NCBI GenBank assembly: GCA_902491515.1
Contig: CABUIC010000006.1
Location: 46,077-110,076, forward strand
Origin: an uncultured Porphyromonadaceae bacterium
Lineage (GTDB): Bacteria; Bacteroidota; Bacteroidia; Bacteroidales; Muribaculaceae
DNA: 64,000 bases
Direction: 5' to 3'
Below are positions 1-8,830 of this stretch, piece by piece. Position 1 is the first letter of the stretch. Each line of letters begins with the position of its first letter. Under the pieces are notes generated by a model. It had not been told where the DNA came from and searched no databases. It was given only the letters and a program-made list of their open reading frames with translations. Both the position numbers and the translations under genes were made by a program.

Positions 1-1
1 A

Positions 2-877
2 CAGCCTGAATGGGAAGAATTCCTCGTCACAGCCAAGGCCCGCACACGCCTGCGCCAGGCCCTGCGCCGCGTCAGGCAGCCTCTCGTGGCGAGAGGTAAG
101 GAAATCCTGGACCACTGGCTCATCGACCACGACATCCCCGACAACAATTCGGTGATAACCAAGCTCCTCGGCACTCTCCACGTGCCCAACCGCGACGAAC
201 TCTGCTACCAGCTCGGCGCAAAGGAGGCCATTCTCGGCGACTTCCTCATCGGCCCCCTCAGAAAAGCCGCGGCCGCCGGCGAGGAAGGCGAGCGCCGCAA
301 AAAGACCGGATTCCTCTCCAAAATCAAGGCCATAGGACTGAAAATCGTGCCCGGGACAGGCTCCGACGCCCCCGCCGCCGCCCCAGCTAAAGAGGCCTCC
401 GAGGCTCCACGCCCGAAAATCAACCCCAAGGAAATCTATCCTCTGCGGATGACCGCGGAGGGCTCGAACTTCAAGCTCTCCGACTGCTGCAACGTAGTTC
501 CCGGCGACGACGTGATGGGCTTCATCAACGACGCCGGTGAAGTCGAAATCCACGCCCTCGACTGCCCGCGCGCCCAGGTGCTCAAGGCCGGATTCGGCTC
601 CCGTATCGTCGCCACGACATGGGAGAGCGTCAGCGAGCGCTTCCTCGCCCATATCCGCATCGAAGGCATCGACCGCCACGGAATACTCCAGGAACTCATC
701 TCGCTCATATCCACTTACCTCGGCATAGACATCCGCAAGCTCGACATCGAGGCATCCGCCGAGGTATTCCACTGCGACCTCTGGGTGCGCGTCGCCGACG
801 CGTCCGTCATATCCGCTCTCTGCGACAAGGCGCATGAAATCGAAGGCGTCAACTCCGCCGCGAGAATAAGCCATTGA
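2..877 (+). CDS. RelA/SpoT (p)ppGpp synthetase/hydrolase, C-terminal part
   Basis: The reading frame is open from base 2 and enters from outside the window, so this is the last 291 residues of a bifunctional stringent-response enzyme. Seen: the end of the TGS domain with the W..F..TAKAR pattern, a helical region, a low-complexity Ala/Pro linker (about bases 340-420), the conserved Cys-rich/RIS domain (SDCCNVVPGDD, later HALDCPRA), and a C-terminal ACT domain (IEGIDRHGILQEL) that in this family senses amino-acid starvation signals through the ribosome. The catalytic HD and synthetase domains lie upstream and cannot be judged. The GTG at base 86 is internal, not the start. The next gene begins within 12 bases of the stop. 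Confidence 0.9.
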   Translation, partial: QPEWEEFLVTAKARTRLRQALRRVRQPLVARGKEILDHWLIDHDIPDNNSVITKLLGTLHVPNRDELCYQLGAKEAILGDFLIGPLRKAAAAGEEGERRKKTGFLSKIKAIGLKIVPGTGSDAPAAAPAKEASEAPRPKINPKEIYPLRMTAEGSNFKLSDCCNVVPGDDVMGFINDAGEVEIHALDCPRAQVLKAGFGSRIVATTWESVSERFLAHIRIEGIDRHGILQELISLISTYLGIDIRKLDIEASAEVFHCDLWVRVADASVISALCDKAHEIEGVNSAARISH

Positions 878-888
878 ACCATTCCAGC

Positions 889-2955
889 ATGAAAATAGCC
901 AAATCACTGACAAGCAACATCTTCCTTGCGGCAATCGCCGCCGTGTTCATTGTCTGGTTTTATCCACATCCCGAGACGAGCCGATACAACTACGAAGAAG
1001 GCCGTCCATGGAACTACGCGCAGCTTATCGCTCCATTCGACATCCCCGTACATCCCGACTCGCTGACACTCCAGCGCGCCCGCGACACCCTTGACGCACA
1101 TTTCATCCCCATCTACGCCCTCAACCAGCTGAAGGCCGACTCCATCGTGCGCGCCATCCCCGCCTCCCCCGGCAACAACTACGCCCAGCGCACCGCCACA
1201 GCCCTCCGCCGCATATACGCCGAAGGTGTGGTCGACGCCGACACCCGCGAGCAAATCCGCGCAGGAAAGCTCCGCAAGGTCCGCATTCTTGAGAAAAACA
1301 TTCTCAGCGAGATGTCGACCGCAGACTTCCTTTCGCCAAAGGAAGTTTACACGACACTCGACAGCATGTTCAGAAACGACGAAGGGCTCCATCACTATCT
1401 CTCCGCCGCGAACCTCGCCGAAATACTTGAACCGAACTTCACCCTCGACGAGACCGAGTCCAAGCGCCACTACGAGTATGACTACCTGACCCTCACCGCC
1501 GACCGCGGACTGATTCTCCAGGGACAGTCTATTATCGACAAAGGGGCTATCGTCACCCCCCAGGACTTCACCAACCTCCGCACCTACGAGACGATGCTCG
1601 CAGAAAGGAACACGGGCACGGGTACAAACGATGTCCTTCTCTTCCTCGGACAGTTCCTCTACGTGGCCCTTCTGCTGGCGAGCCTCCTGTGCTATTTCTA
1701 CTTCTTCTCCCCGGAGATTTTCAAGCGCCGGCAGGCAATGGTGTTCATCCTCAGCATGATCACCGTTTTCCTCCTCCTCGCCACCGGACTCAGCCAGTTC
1801 ATTCAGGGCGGCATCTACATCGTGCCGATGATGATTGTCCCCCTGCTCACCATCGTCTTCTTCGACGGGCGCTCGGCCATAATGACCTCCGTGGTGAACA
1901 CCCTCATCTGCGCCGGAATCACCACCTTCGCCCTCGAGTTCATTTTCCTCCAGTTCTGCGCCACATGCGCCGCAGTCTACTCACTCCGCGAGCTCAGCCG
2001 TAGGGCCCAGCTCCTCCGGACCTCCTTCATCGTAGTCCTCGCCTACCTCGCCGCCTACGCCTCCCTCGAGCTCCTGATGAACGGCTCCCCCGAAGGATTC
2101 TCCCTCCGGATGGTGGTCTTCCTGCTTATCAACGCCGCCCTCACATCCATGAGCTACATCCTGATGTTCGCCGTCGAGCGCCTCTTCGGCTTCGTCTCCA
2201 CCGTCACTCTCGTGGAACTCGCGGACATCAACAATCCCCTCCTCCTCAAGCTCAGCGACGAGTGCCCCGGCACCTTCCAGCACTCCATCGCCGTCAGCAA
2301 CCTGGCCGCGGACGCCGCCCAGCGCATCGGCGCCGATGTCCAGCGCATCCGTGCCGGCGCCCTCTACCACGACATCGGCAAACTGGCAAATCCCGCCTTC
2401 TTCACCGAGAACCAGCATGGCGTGAACCCCCACGACGCCCTCCCGCCCGAGCGCTCCGCCGCGATAATCATAAACCACATCCCCGACGGCGTCAAGATGG
2501 CCGACAAGGCCGGACTCCCCGAGCTTATCAAGAACTTCATCCGCGAGCACCACGGCGCCGGCCTCGCCAAGTACTTCTACTACAACGCCTGCAAGGCCGC
2601 GGGAGAGGGCGCGAAAGTCGACCCCGCGCCCTACCGCTACCCCGGGCCTAACCCGCGGAGCGTCGAGACCTCCGTGCTGATGATGGCGGACTCCGTCGAG
2701 GCCGCCTCCCGCTCCCTCACAGACCACTCCCAGGCTGCCATAACGGCTCTCGTCAACAAAATCATCGACGGACAGATAGCCGACGGCCTCCACAACGAGA
2801 GTCCCATATCCTTCCGGGACATCGACATCATAAAGAAAGCCTTCGTGAAGCGCCTCATGACCATCTACCACTCCCGCGTGGCATATCCCGGAGCCCCCGC
2901 CGCCGCGGCATCGTCTCCGGCTCCCGCGCCCCCGGCCGCAGACGACAGACAATAA
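889..2955 (+). CDS. pgpH: PgpH-type 7TM-HD c-di-AMP phosphodiesterase
   Basis: A membrane-bound HD-domain hydrolase of the family that degrades cyclic di-AMP. Seen: one N-terminal membrane segment, a long exported 7TMR-HDED domain (about residues 30-250), a cluster of membrane helices (about 255-450), then the HD domain. The metal ligands are visible: His465 in HSIAV, His494-Asp495 in YHDIGK, His530 in NHIPDG and the REHHG motif. The Pro/Ala-rich tail is probably disordered. The ATG at 889 is preferred over a TTG at 874 that would overlap the upstream stop. At 688 residues it has the usual length. Its place between relA/spoT and the porW-porX pair suggests co-transcription. Function is family knowledge; the nucleotide specificity is inferred. 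Confidence 0.85.
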   Translation: MKIAKSLTSNIFLAAIAAVFIVWFYPHPETSRYNYEEGRPWNYAQLIAPFDIPVHPDSLTLQRARDTLDAHFIPIYALNQLKADSIVRAIPASPGNNYAQRTATALRRIYAEGVVDADTREQIRAGKLRKVRILEKNILSEMSTADFLSPKEVYTTLDSMFRNDEGLHHYLSAANLAEILEPNFTLDETESKRHYEYDYLTLTADRGLILQGQSIIDKGAIVTPQDFTNLRTYETMLAERNTGTGTNDVLLFLGQFLYVALLLASLLCYFYFFSPEIFKRRQAMVFILSMITVFLLLATGLSQFIQGGIYIVPMMIVPLLTIVFFDGRSAIMTSVVNTLICAGITTFALEFIFLQFCATCAAVYSLRELSRRAQLLRTSFIVVLAYLAAYASLELLMNGSPEGFSLRMVVFLLINAALTSMSYILMFAVERLFGFVSTVTLVELADINNPLLLKLSDECPGTFQHSIAVSNLAADAAQRIGADVQRIRAGALYHDIGKLANPAFFTENQHGVNPHDALPPERSAAIIINHIPDGVKMADKAGLPELIKNFIREHHGAGLAKYFYYNACKAAGEGAKVDPAPYRYPGPNPRSVETSVLMMADSVEAASRSLTDHSQAAITALVNKIIDGQIADGLHNESPISFRDIDIIKKAFVKRLMTIYHSRVAYPGAPAAAASSPAPAPPAADDRQ

Positions 2956-2984
2956 TCGCGCGCGCGTAACGTTATATATAGGCA

Positions 2985-5900
2985 ATGAGTAAGGCTATGC
3001 ACACGGCGCGGATTCTCCGACGTGCACTGTCGGCACTGGTCCTGCCGGCGGTGCTTCTGTGCTTATGCCTTTCGTCCTGCTCAACCCGCAAGAACACCGC
3101 CTTCTCCCGCAACTACCAGGCCTTTATCACCCGCTACAACATCTACTACAACGGCGACAAGCATTTCAAGGAAACCCTCGCCGAGATGGAGAACAAGTAT
3201 GAGGACGACTATTCCCGCCAGCTCTTCCTCCATCCCGTCGAAGCCAAGGCCGAGCCGACCGCGCCCCAGCCCTCGGGGAATTTCGACCGCTCGATAGAGA
3301 AAGCCCAGAAAGCCATCCAGCTCCGAAGCATCAAGAAAAAGCCCGCGAAGAAGTCAGGCAAAGGCTCGGACCCGAAATACAAGGCATGGATGAAGCGCGA
3401 GGAGTACAACCCCTTCCTCCACAACGCCTGGATGATGATGGGCCAAAGCCAGTACTACAACGGCGACTTCGCCGGAGCGGCCTCGACCTTCTTCTACATC
3501 TCGCGCCATTTCGGATGGCTCCCGGCCACTGTGGCCGAAGCCCAGCTCATGCAGGCCATGAGCTACCTCGGGCTCGGATGGCTCTTCGAGGCCGAGCTAA
3601 TCCTCAAGCGCATCAAGCCCGAAGAGCTCACCGACGCGCGCCTCCGGCAACTCTACAACACGGCCATGGCCGACTACCTCCTGCGCCGCGGCGAGTACGC
3701 CGACGCCCTGCCATACCTCCGCGACGCCGCAAAGGGCGCCAAAGGCGCGCAGAAAACGCGTCTGACCTTCCTACTCGGCCAGACCCTCGCCCGCGAGGGG
3801 CAGAAATCCGAGGCATACGAGGCATTCCGCAAGGCCGGCAGCACCTCTTCCGCCTCCTACCGAACGAAGTTCAACGCCCGAATCAAGCAGAGCGAGGTTT
3901 TCCAGGGCACGGACGTCGAGTCTGAGGCCAAGGCCCTCCGGCGCATGACCCGCTACGACCGCAACAAGGACTATCTCGACCAGATATACTACGCAATAGG
4001 CAATCTATATCTCGGACGCGGCGACACGGCAAAAGCTGTCGAAAACTACGAGCTCGCAAACAAGAAAAGCACGCGCAACGGCATTGACAAGGCCATGAAC
4101 CAGCTCACTCTCGGCGGAATCTACTTCGCACAGGGAAACTACGAGAAAGCCCAGCCGAGCTATTCCGAGGCCATTCCGCAACTTCCCCAGACATTCCCCG
4201 ACTACGCCGCTCTCAAGAGGCGGAGCGACGTCCTCGACGAACTCGCCGTCTATTCCCAGAACGTCAACCTCCAGGACTCCCTCCTGCGCCTCGCCGCCAT
4301 GCCCGAGGACGAGCTCCTGAAGGTTATCGACCGCATGATCGAGGACCTCAAAAAACGCGAACGCGAGGAGGCCGAGGAGGCCCGGCGGCAGGAATACGAG
4401 GCCAACGCCGAGCAGTTCGGCAACCAGTTCACCGACAACACCAACAACTTCACGATCAACACCGACAACTCCTGGTACTTCTACAACACTGCGACCAAGA
4501 ATGCCGGCAAGACCGAATTCCAGAAGCGCTGGGGCTCGCGTAAGCTCGAGGACAACTGGCGCCGCCGCAACAAAGCCACCTTCAACACCGGCGACTTCGA
4601 CCTCCCCTCCGAGACCGACGAAAACCCCGACGCCGCCGACTCCGGCGCGGCCGCCGATTCCCTGGCCGCACCCGAAGAGGAGCAGGACCCCGAAAAGCTC
4701 CAGCGCTCCGCCGACCCCCACTATCCCGAGTACTACATGGCCCAGATACCCTTCACCGACGCCGAGAAGCAGACCGCGAACGACGTAATCCAGGAGGGTC
4801 TCTACAATATGGGCGTAATCCTCAAGGACAAACTCGAGGACTTCCCGTCCTCGCGCAAGGAGTTCGACCGCCTCCTCAAGGACTACCCCGACAACATCTA
4901 CCGCCTCGACACCTACTACAACCTCTACCTCATGGAAATGCGCCGGGGAAACAAGGACGAGGCCGAGCTCTTCCGCAAGCTCATCATCGACGAGTTCCCC
5001 GAGTCGAAGTACGGCATGGCCATGCGCGACCCCGACTACCTCGACAAACTCCGCACGATGGACGCGCGCCAGCAGCAGCTCTACGACCGCACCTACGAGG
5101 CATACCTCGCCAACGACAACGAAGGCGTACACCGCGGATACCAGGAGATGATGGACACATATCCCCTGAGCAAAATCGTGCCCAAGTTCATGTTCCTCAA
5201 CGCCCTCGCCTACGTCACCGACCGCGAACCCGAGAAGTTCAACGCCCAGCTCCGCGAACTCCTCGAGCGCTACCCCGACACGGACATCACGCCCATCGCC
5301 ACCGCATGGCTCAAGGGCATGGCCCAGGGCCGCGAGCTCCAGACCTCCGCCACCGGCAACCTCCGGGGAATGGTCTGGGACACCCGCCTCACCAACGACT
5401 CTATCGCCGCCGAAGGCAAAAACGGCCCCCTCGAGTTCGACCTCAACCCCGACACCAGCCAGCTTCTCGTCTTTACCTTCGACACCGGCGAAGTCTCCTC
5501 AAACGCCCTCCTCTACGAAATCGCGCGCCACAACTTCCGCGCATTCGTGGTCAAGGACTTCGACCTCGAACCCATGAACTTCGGCCGCCTCGGGATGATT
5601 GTAGTCAAGGGATTCGACAACATGGCGGAACTGAACCATTACCGCCGCGTGATGGCCGACGCCCCCGACTTCCGCATCCCGGCCGGAGTACGTCCAATCG
5701 CCATCAGCGAGGCAAATTTCCAGACCCTCCTCGACAAGGGCAGTTCCTTCGACGAGTACTTCCATTACCTTCAGGAACAAAATTACGTCGACACTCAGGC
5801 CGACCTCCTCCGGCCCGAGGCAACCGAAACCCTCGAAGAAGCCGACCGCGCCACCGAAGAGATAAAAGAAGAGATAAAAGAAGAGCAGCCCGCGGCCGCA

Positions 5901-6086
5901 GAAATTAAAGCAGCTGACTTAGCTAAAGAAGCTGATTCAGCTAATAAAGCTAAAGAAGCTAATCCGGCTACACCGGCTCCTCAGGCCGCTCCTGCCGCCC
6001 CTGCCGCTCCTGTGGCCGTGCCGCTTCCGCGGAAGCCGGCCGTAGCTCCCGGCAGCGAAGGCGACGACCCCCTCCTCGACGAATAA
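2985..6086 (+). CDS. porW: PorW/SprE-like TPR lipoprotein of the type IX secretion system
   Basis: A large exported lipoprotein with a hydrophobic signal ending in a lipobox (LSSC) near residue 32, followed by SRNxxAFITRYNIYYNG, the start typical of SprE/PorW proteins. Many TPR-like helical repeats fill residues about 80-450 and 600-760. PorW/SprE links the outer-membrane translocon to the PorK/N rings in the type IX system; that is family knowledge. At 1033 residues it is longer than the Flavobacterium and Porphyromonas members. Its C-terminal 80 residues are low-complexity: two EEIK repeats, then a 72-base run of 9-base units encoding Ala/Lys/Glu triplets, then Pro/Ala. porX follows 19 bases downstream, which supports the assignment. 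ATGs at 2985 or 2997 are both possible. Confidence 0.75.
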   Translation: MSKAMHTARILRRALSALVLPAVLLCLCLSSCSTRKNTAFSRNYQAFITRYNIYYNGDKHFKETLAEMENKYEDDYSRQLFLHPVEAKAEPTAPQPSGNFDRSIEKAQKAIQLRSIKKKPAKKSGKGSDPKYKAWMKREEYNPFLHNAWMMMGQSQYYNGDFAGAASTFFYISRHFGWLPATVAEAQLMQAMSYLGLGWLFEAELILKRIKPEELTDARLRQLYNTAMADYLLRRGEYADALPYLRDAAKGAKGAQKTRLTFLLGQTLAREGQKSEAYEAFRKAGSTSSASYRTKFNARIKQSEVFQGTDVESEAKALRRMTRYDRNKDYLDQIYYAIGNLYLGRGDTAKAVENYELANKKSTRNGIDKAMNQLTLGGIYFAQGNYEKAQPSYSEAIPQLPQTFPDYAALKRRSDVLDELAVYSQNVNLQDSLLRLAAMPEDELLKVIDRMIEDLKKREREEAEEARRQEYEANAEQFGNQFTDNTNNFTINTDNSWYFYNTATKNAGKTEFQKRWGSRKLEDNWRRRNKATFNTGDFDLPSETDENPDAADSGAAADSLAAPEEEQDPEKLQRSADPHYPEYYMAQIPFTDAEKQTANDVIQEGLYNMGVILKDKLEDFPSSRKEFDRLLKDYPDNIYRLDTYYNLYLMEMRRGNKDEAELFRKLIIDEFPESKYGMAMRDPDYLDKLRTMDARQQQLYDRTYEAYLANDNEGVHRGYQEMMDTYPLSKIVPKFMFLNALAYVTDREPEKFNAQLRELLERYPDTDITPIATAWLKGMAQGRELQTSATGNLRGMVWDTRLTNDSIAAEGKNGPLEFDLNPDTSQLLVFTFDTGEVSSNALLYEIARHNFRAFVVKDFDLEPMNFGRLGMIVVKGFDNMAELNHYRRVMADAPDFRIPAGVRPIAISEANFQTLLDKGSSFDEYFHYLQEQNYVDTQADLLRPEATETLEEADRATEEIKEEIKEEQPAAAEIKAADLAKEADSANKAKEANPATPAPQAAPAAPAAPVAVPLPRKPAVAPGSEGDDPLLDE
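5910..5981 (+). repeat. 9-base tandem repeat inside porW, eight units
   Basis: Eight consecutive 9-base units of the form NNAGCTNAN (drifting to NNGGCTNCN) encode the tripeptide-periodic tail of the PorW-like protein. The 16-mer AGCTGACTTAGCTAAA at 5912-5927 recurs exactly at 24428-24443 between murD and ftsW. The unit length is a multiple of three, so copy-number change would keep the frame. Confidence 0.8.
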
Positions 6087-6105
6087 AAACCACTACACTG
6101 ACATT

Positions 6106-7665
6106 ATGAACGGCACAATACTCTGGGCAGACGACGAGATTGACCTCCTCAAGCCGCATCTGCTCTTTCTCAGGAACAAAGGCTACGAACTCGTCACGGC
6201 CAACAACGGCCGCGACGCCTACGAAATGGCCGTCAGCCGCCCCTTCGACCTGATAATCCTCGACGAGAACATGCCCGGCCTCACCGGCCTCGAGACCCTC
6301 GCGATGATTAAGCAGCGCCTCCCCCACGTCCCCGTCATCATGATCACAAAGAGCGAGGAAGAGAACATCATGGACCAGGCCGTCGGAAGCAAAATCGCCG
6401 ACTACCTCATCAAGCCCGTGAACCCCAACCAGATTCTCATCGCCATAAAGAAGCATCTCCACAGCGAGCGTCTGGTGTCGGAGCAGACGGCCCAGGACTA
6501 TCGTCAGGACTTCGCCGCAATCTCCGGCCTCATAAACTCCGCCGACACCCTCGATGACTGGACAGCCCTATACGAGAGGCTCGTCTACCGCGAGCTCGAG
6601 CTCGCCGCCACGGACACCAACATGGACGAAATGCTCGAGATGCAGAAAAACGAGGCAAACGCCGAATTCGGAAAATGGGTGCGCCGCAACTACGAGGGAT
6701 GGCTCGCCGACATGAAGGACGGCCGCGGCCCCCTCATGAGCCCCCGCGTGATGCAGGAGTCGGTGTTTCCGCTCCTCGACAAGGGCGAGAAGGTCTTCTT
6801 CGTGCTCATCGACAACTTCCGCCTCGACCAGTGGCGCACGGTCAAGCCTCTCCTCGCCGAAAGTTTCAGCATGGACGAACGGCTCTACACCACCATCCTC
6901 CCCACCGCCACACAGTACGCCCGCAACGCCATCTTCTCCGGACTTATGCCCAGCGAAATCGAGCGCCTCTTCCCCGACCTCTGGGTCGACGAGGACTCCG
7001 AGGAAGGCAAGAACCTCAACGAGTCGCCGCTGATAGCGACACTCCTCGAGCGATACCGCCGAAAGGACGTGAAGTTCTCCTACAACAAAATCAACGACTC
7101 CGCCGCCGGCGAAAAGCTCCTCGCGAACTTCTCGCAGCTCGAAAGCAACAATCTCAACGTCATCGTCTTCAACTTCGTCGACATGCTCTCCCACGCGCGC
7201 ACCGAGTCGAAGATGATCCGCGAGCTCGCTTCTACCAACGCCGCATACCGCTCCCTCACCGAGTCGTGGTTCCGCCACTCCTCCATCCTTGACATCCTCC
7301 GCCGCATAGCCTCCCGCGGCTACCGCGTGGTGCTCACCACCGACCACGGCACCATCCGCGTCGACACCCCCGTAAAGGTGGCGGGCGACAAGAACACCAA
7401 CACCAACCTCCGCTACAAACTCGGAAAGAGCCTCGGCTACAACGCAAAGCAGGTGTTCGAAATAAAGAACCCCGCGCGTTTCGGGCTACCCTCGCCCAAC
7501 GTCTCGACAAGCTACATCTTCGCCATGCGCAACGAGTTCTTCGCCTACCCCAACAACTACAACTACTACGTCCAGTACTACACCGACACCTTCCAGCACG
7601 GCGGCATATCCATGGAGGAAATGCTTGTGCCCCTGATTGTGCTCACCCCCAAGACCAACGCATGA
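6106..7665 (+). CDS. porX: PorX response regulator with PglZ domain
   Basis: A two-domain regulator. The N-terminal CheY-like receiver (residues 1-120) shows the acidic pocket (WADDE), the phospho-acceptor Asp53 in LDENMPG and the conserved Lys in IKPVNP. The rest is a PglZ/alkaline-phosphatase-fold domain with LIDNFRLDQW, a Thr/Ser-rich motif (TILPTATQYARN) and TTDHGTIR as likely metal ligands. PorX controls type IX secretion genes together with the PorY kinase and an ECF sigma factor; the PglZ domain is a phosphodiesterase in this family. porY is not in the window. It directly follows the porW-like gene, so both are probably expressed together. The 519-residue length is normal for the family. 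Confidence 0.92.
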   Translation: MNGTILWADDEIDLLKPHLLFLRNKGYELVTANNGRDAYEMAVSRPFDLIILDENMPGLTGLETLAMIKQRLPHVPVIMITKSEEENIMDQAVGSKIADYLIKPVNPNQILIAIKKHLHSERLVSEQTAQDYRQDFAAISGLINSADTLDDWTALYERLVYRELELAATDTNMDEMLEMQKNEANAEFGKWVRRNYEGWLADMKDGRGPLMSPRVMQESVFPLLDKGEKVFFVLIDNFRLDQWRTVKPLLAESFSMDERLYTTILPTATQYARNAIFSGLMPSEIERLFPDLWVDEDSEEGKNLNESPLIATLLERYRRKDVKFSYNKINDSAAGEKLLANFSQLESNNLNVIVFNFVDMLSHARTESKMIRELASTNAAYRSLTESWFRHSSILDILRRIASRGYRVVLTTDHGTIRVDTPVKVAGDKNTNTNLRYKLGKSLGYNAKQVFEIKNPARFGLPSPNVSTSYIFAMRNEFFAYPNNYNYYVQYYTDTFQHGGISMEEMLVPLIVLTPKTNA

Positions 7666-8084
7666 AACGCATAGACATACCCGGTCCCTCCGCCCTCGCC
7701 GACGCCGCCCGCGAGTTCGCAGGCATCATCGGCGACCGCCGCCACATCGCCTTCTACGGCGACATGGGCGCGGGCAAGACCACATTCATCCGAAGCCTCG
7801 CCTCCGTGCTCGGCATGCCCGGCGACGAGGCCGCCAACTCCCCCAGCTTCTCACTCGTCAACGAGTACACCACCCCCTCCGGTATCATCTACCACTTCGA
7901 TTTCTACCGTCTCGACTCCGTCGAGGAGGCCCTTGACATCGGCATCGAGGAATACTTCGACTCCGGCGCCCTCTGCCTTATGGAATGGCCCGAGCGCATC
8001 ATCCCCATACTCCCCGAAGACACCGTGACGGTCAAGATTACAGTAAACGACGACGATTCACGCACATTGCTCATCAGCGAATGA
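7662..8084 (+). CDS. tsaE: TsaE, tRNA threonylcarbamoyladenosine biosynthesis ATPase
   Basis: A small P-loop ATPase that partners TsaB/TsaD in making t6A37 in ANN-decoding tRNAs. Seen: Walker A GDMGAGKTT near residue 32, the conserved SPSFSLVNEY and HFDFYRLD motifs, and the LMEWPERI motif near the end. At 140 residues it has the normal length. The start overlaps the porX stop by four bases and the stop overlaps the birA start (ATGA), so these genes are translationally coupled. Confidence 0.95.
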   Translation: MKRIDIPGPSALADAAREFAGIIGDRRHIAFYGDMGAGKTTFIRSLASVLGMPGDEAANSPSFSLVNEYTTPSGIIYHFDFYRLDSVEEALDIGIEEYFDSGALCLMEWPERIIPILPEDTVTVKITVNDDDSRTLLISE

Positions 8085-8830
8085 AACCTATCATAGAAAA
8101 CATAGAACACTGCCCCTCGACCAACACCGAACTCGCCTCCCGCACCGACGCGCCTGCCGGAACAGTCCTCCGCGCACGCGCTCAGAGCGCCGGACGCGGT
8201 CAGCGCGGCAACTCATGGGAGTCCGAGCCCGGACGCAACCTCACCTTCTCGCTTCTCCTCCGTCCCGAAGCAATCCCGGCCTCCCGACAGTTCGAGCTGT
8301 CCATGCTCGTGAGCCTCGGCATAGTCCGCACTCTCGCCGGACACGGCATCCCCGCATTAATAAAATGGCCTAACGACATCTACGCAGGCGACGACGGCAA
8401 AATCTGCGGTATTCTCATCGAAAACACCGTTACCGGCAATAAAATCAAGCGCTCGGTAATCGGTGTGGGCCTCAACGTCAACCAGAAGGAGTTCCTCTCC
8501 GATGCGCCCAACCCCCTCAGCATGCGGCAGCTTCTCGGCCGGGAGACTGAGCTCGAACCCCTGCTCGAAGAAATTTGTTGTAATATCATCGGAGAAGTCG
8601 AGGCCTACGAGGCCGCCCCCTGCACCGAAGCGCTCAGCGCCCGCTACAAGGCCGCGCTATGGCGCGCCGACGGCCTGACCCATCCCTTCCGCGACACCGC
8701 CACCGGCGAGGAATTCCGTGCCTCCATCGCCGACGTGGGGGCCGACGGAACCCTTTCCCTCGCCCCCGAGGCCCCCGACGCGCGTATCCGTGAATATATC
8801 TTCAAAGAGGTTGAATTTCTGCTTAAATGA
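8081..8830 (+). CDS. birA: Biotin-[acetyl-CoA-carboxylase] ligase, no DNA-binding domain
   Basis: Attaches biotin to carrier domains of carboxylases through biotinyl-5'-AMP. Seen: the GRGQRGNSW adenylate-binding loop near residue 41, KWPNDIYAGDDGKICGIL with the catalytic Lys, and a short C-terminal SH3-like domain. The protein has 249 residues and lacks the N-terminal helix-turn-helix of E. coli BirA, so it should be a ligase without repressor function. The ATG at 8081 overlaps the tsaE stop; the longer upstream frame is only the tsaE shadow. The stop overlaps the start of the S41 protease gene. Confidence 0.93.
   Translation: MKPIIENIEHCPSTNTELASRTDAPAGTVLRARAQSAGRGQRGNSWESEPGRNLTFSLLLRPEAIPASRQFELSMLVSLGIVRTLAGHGIPALIKWPNDIYAGDDGKICGILIENTVTGNKIKRSVIGVGLNVNQKEFLSDAPNPLSMRQLLGRETELEPLLEEICCNIIGEVEAYEAAPCTEALSARYKAALWRADGLTHPFRDTATGEEFRASIADVGADGTLSLAPEAPDARIREYIFKEVEFLLK

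Noticed and set aside
874..888. TTG start for the PgpH gene, and TTG starts at 13867, 44010, 52940 and 60566
   Set aside because: Each has an ATG a few codons downstream with better promoter spacing, signal sequence or family start.
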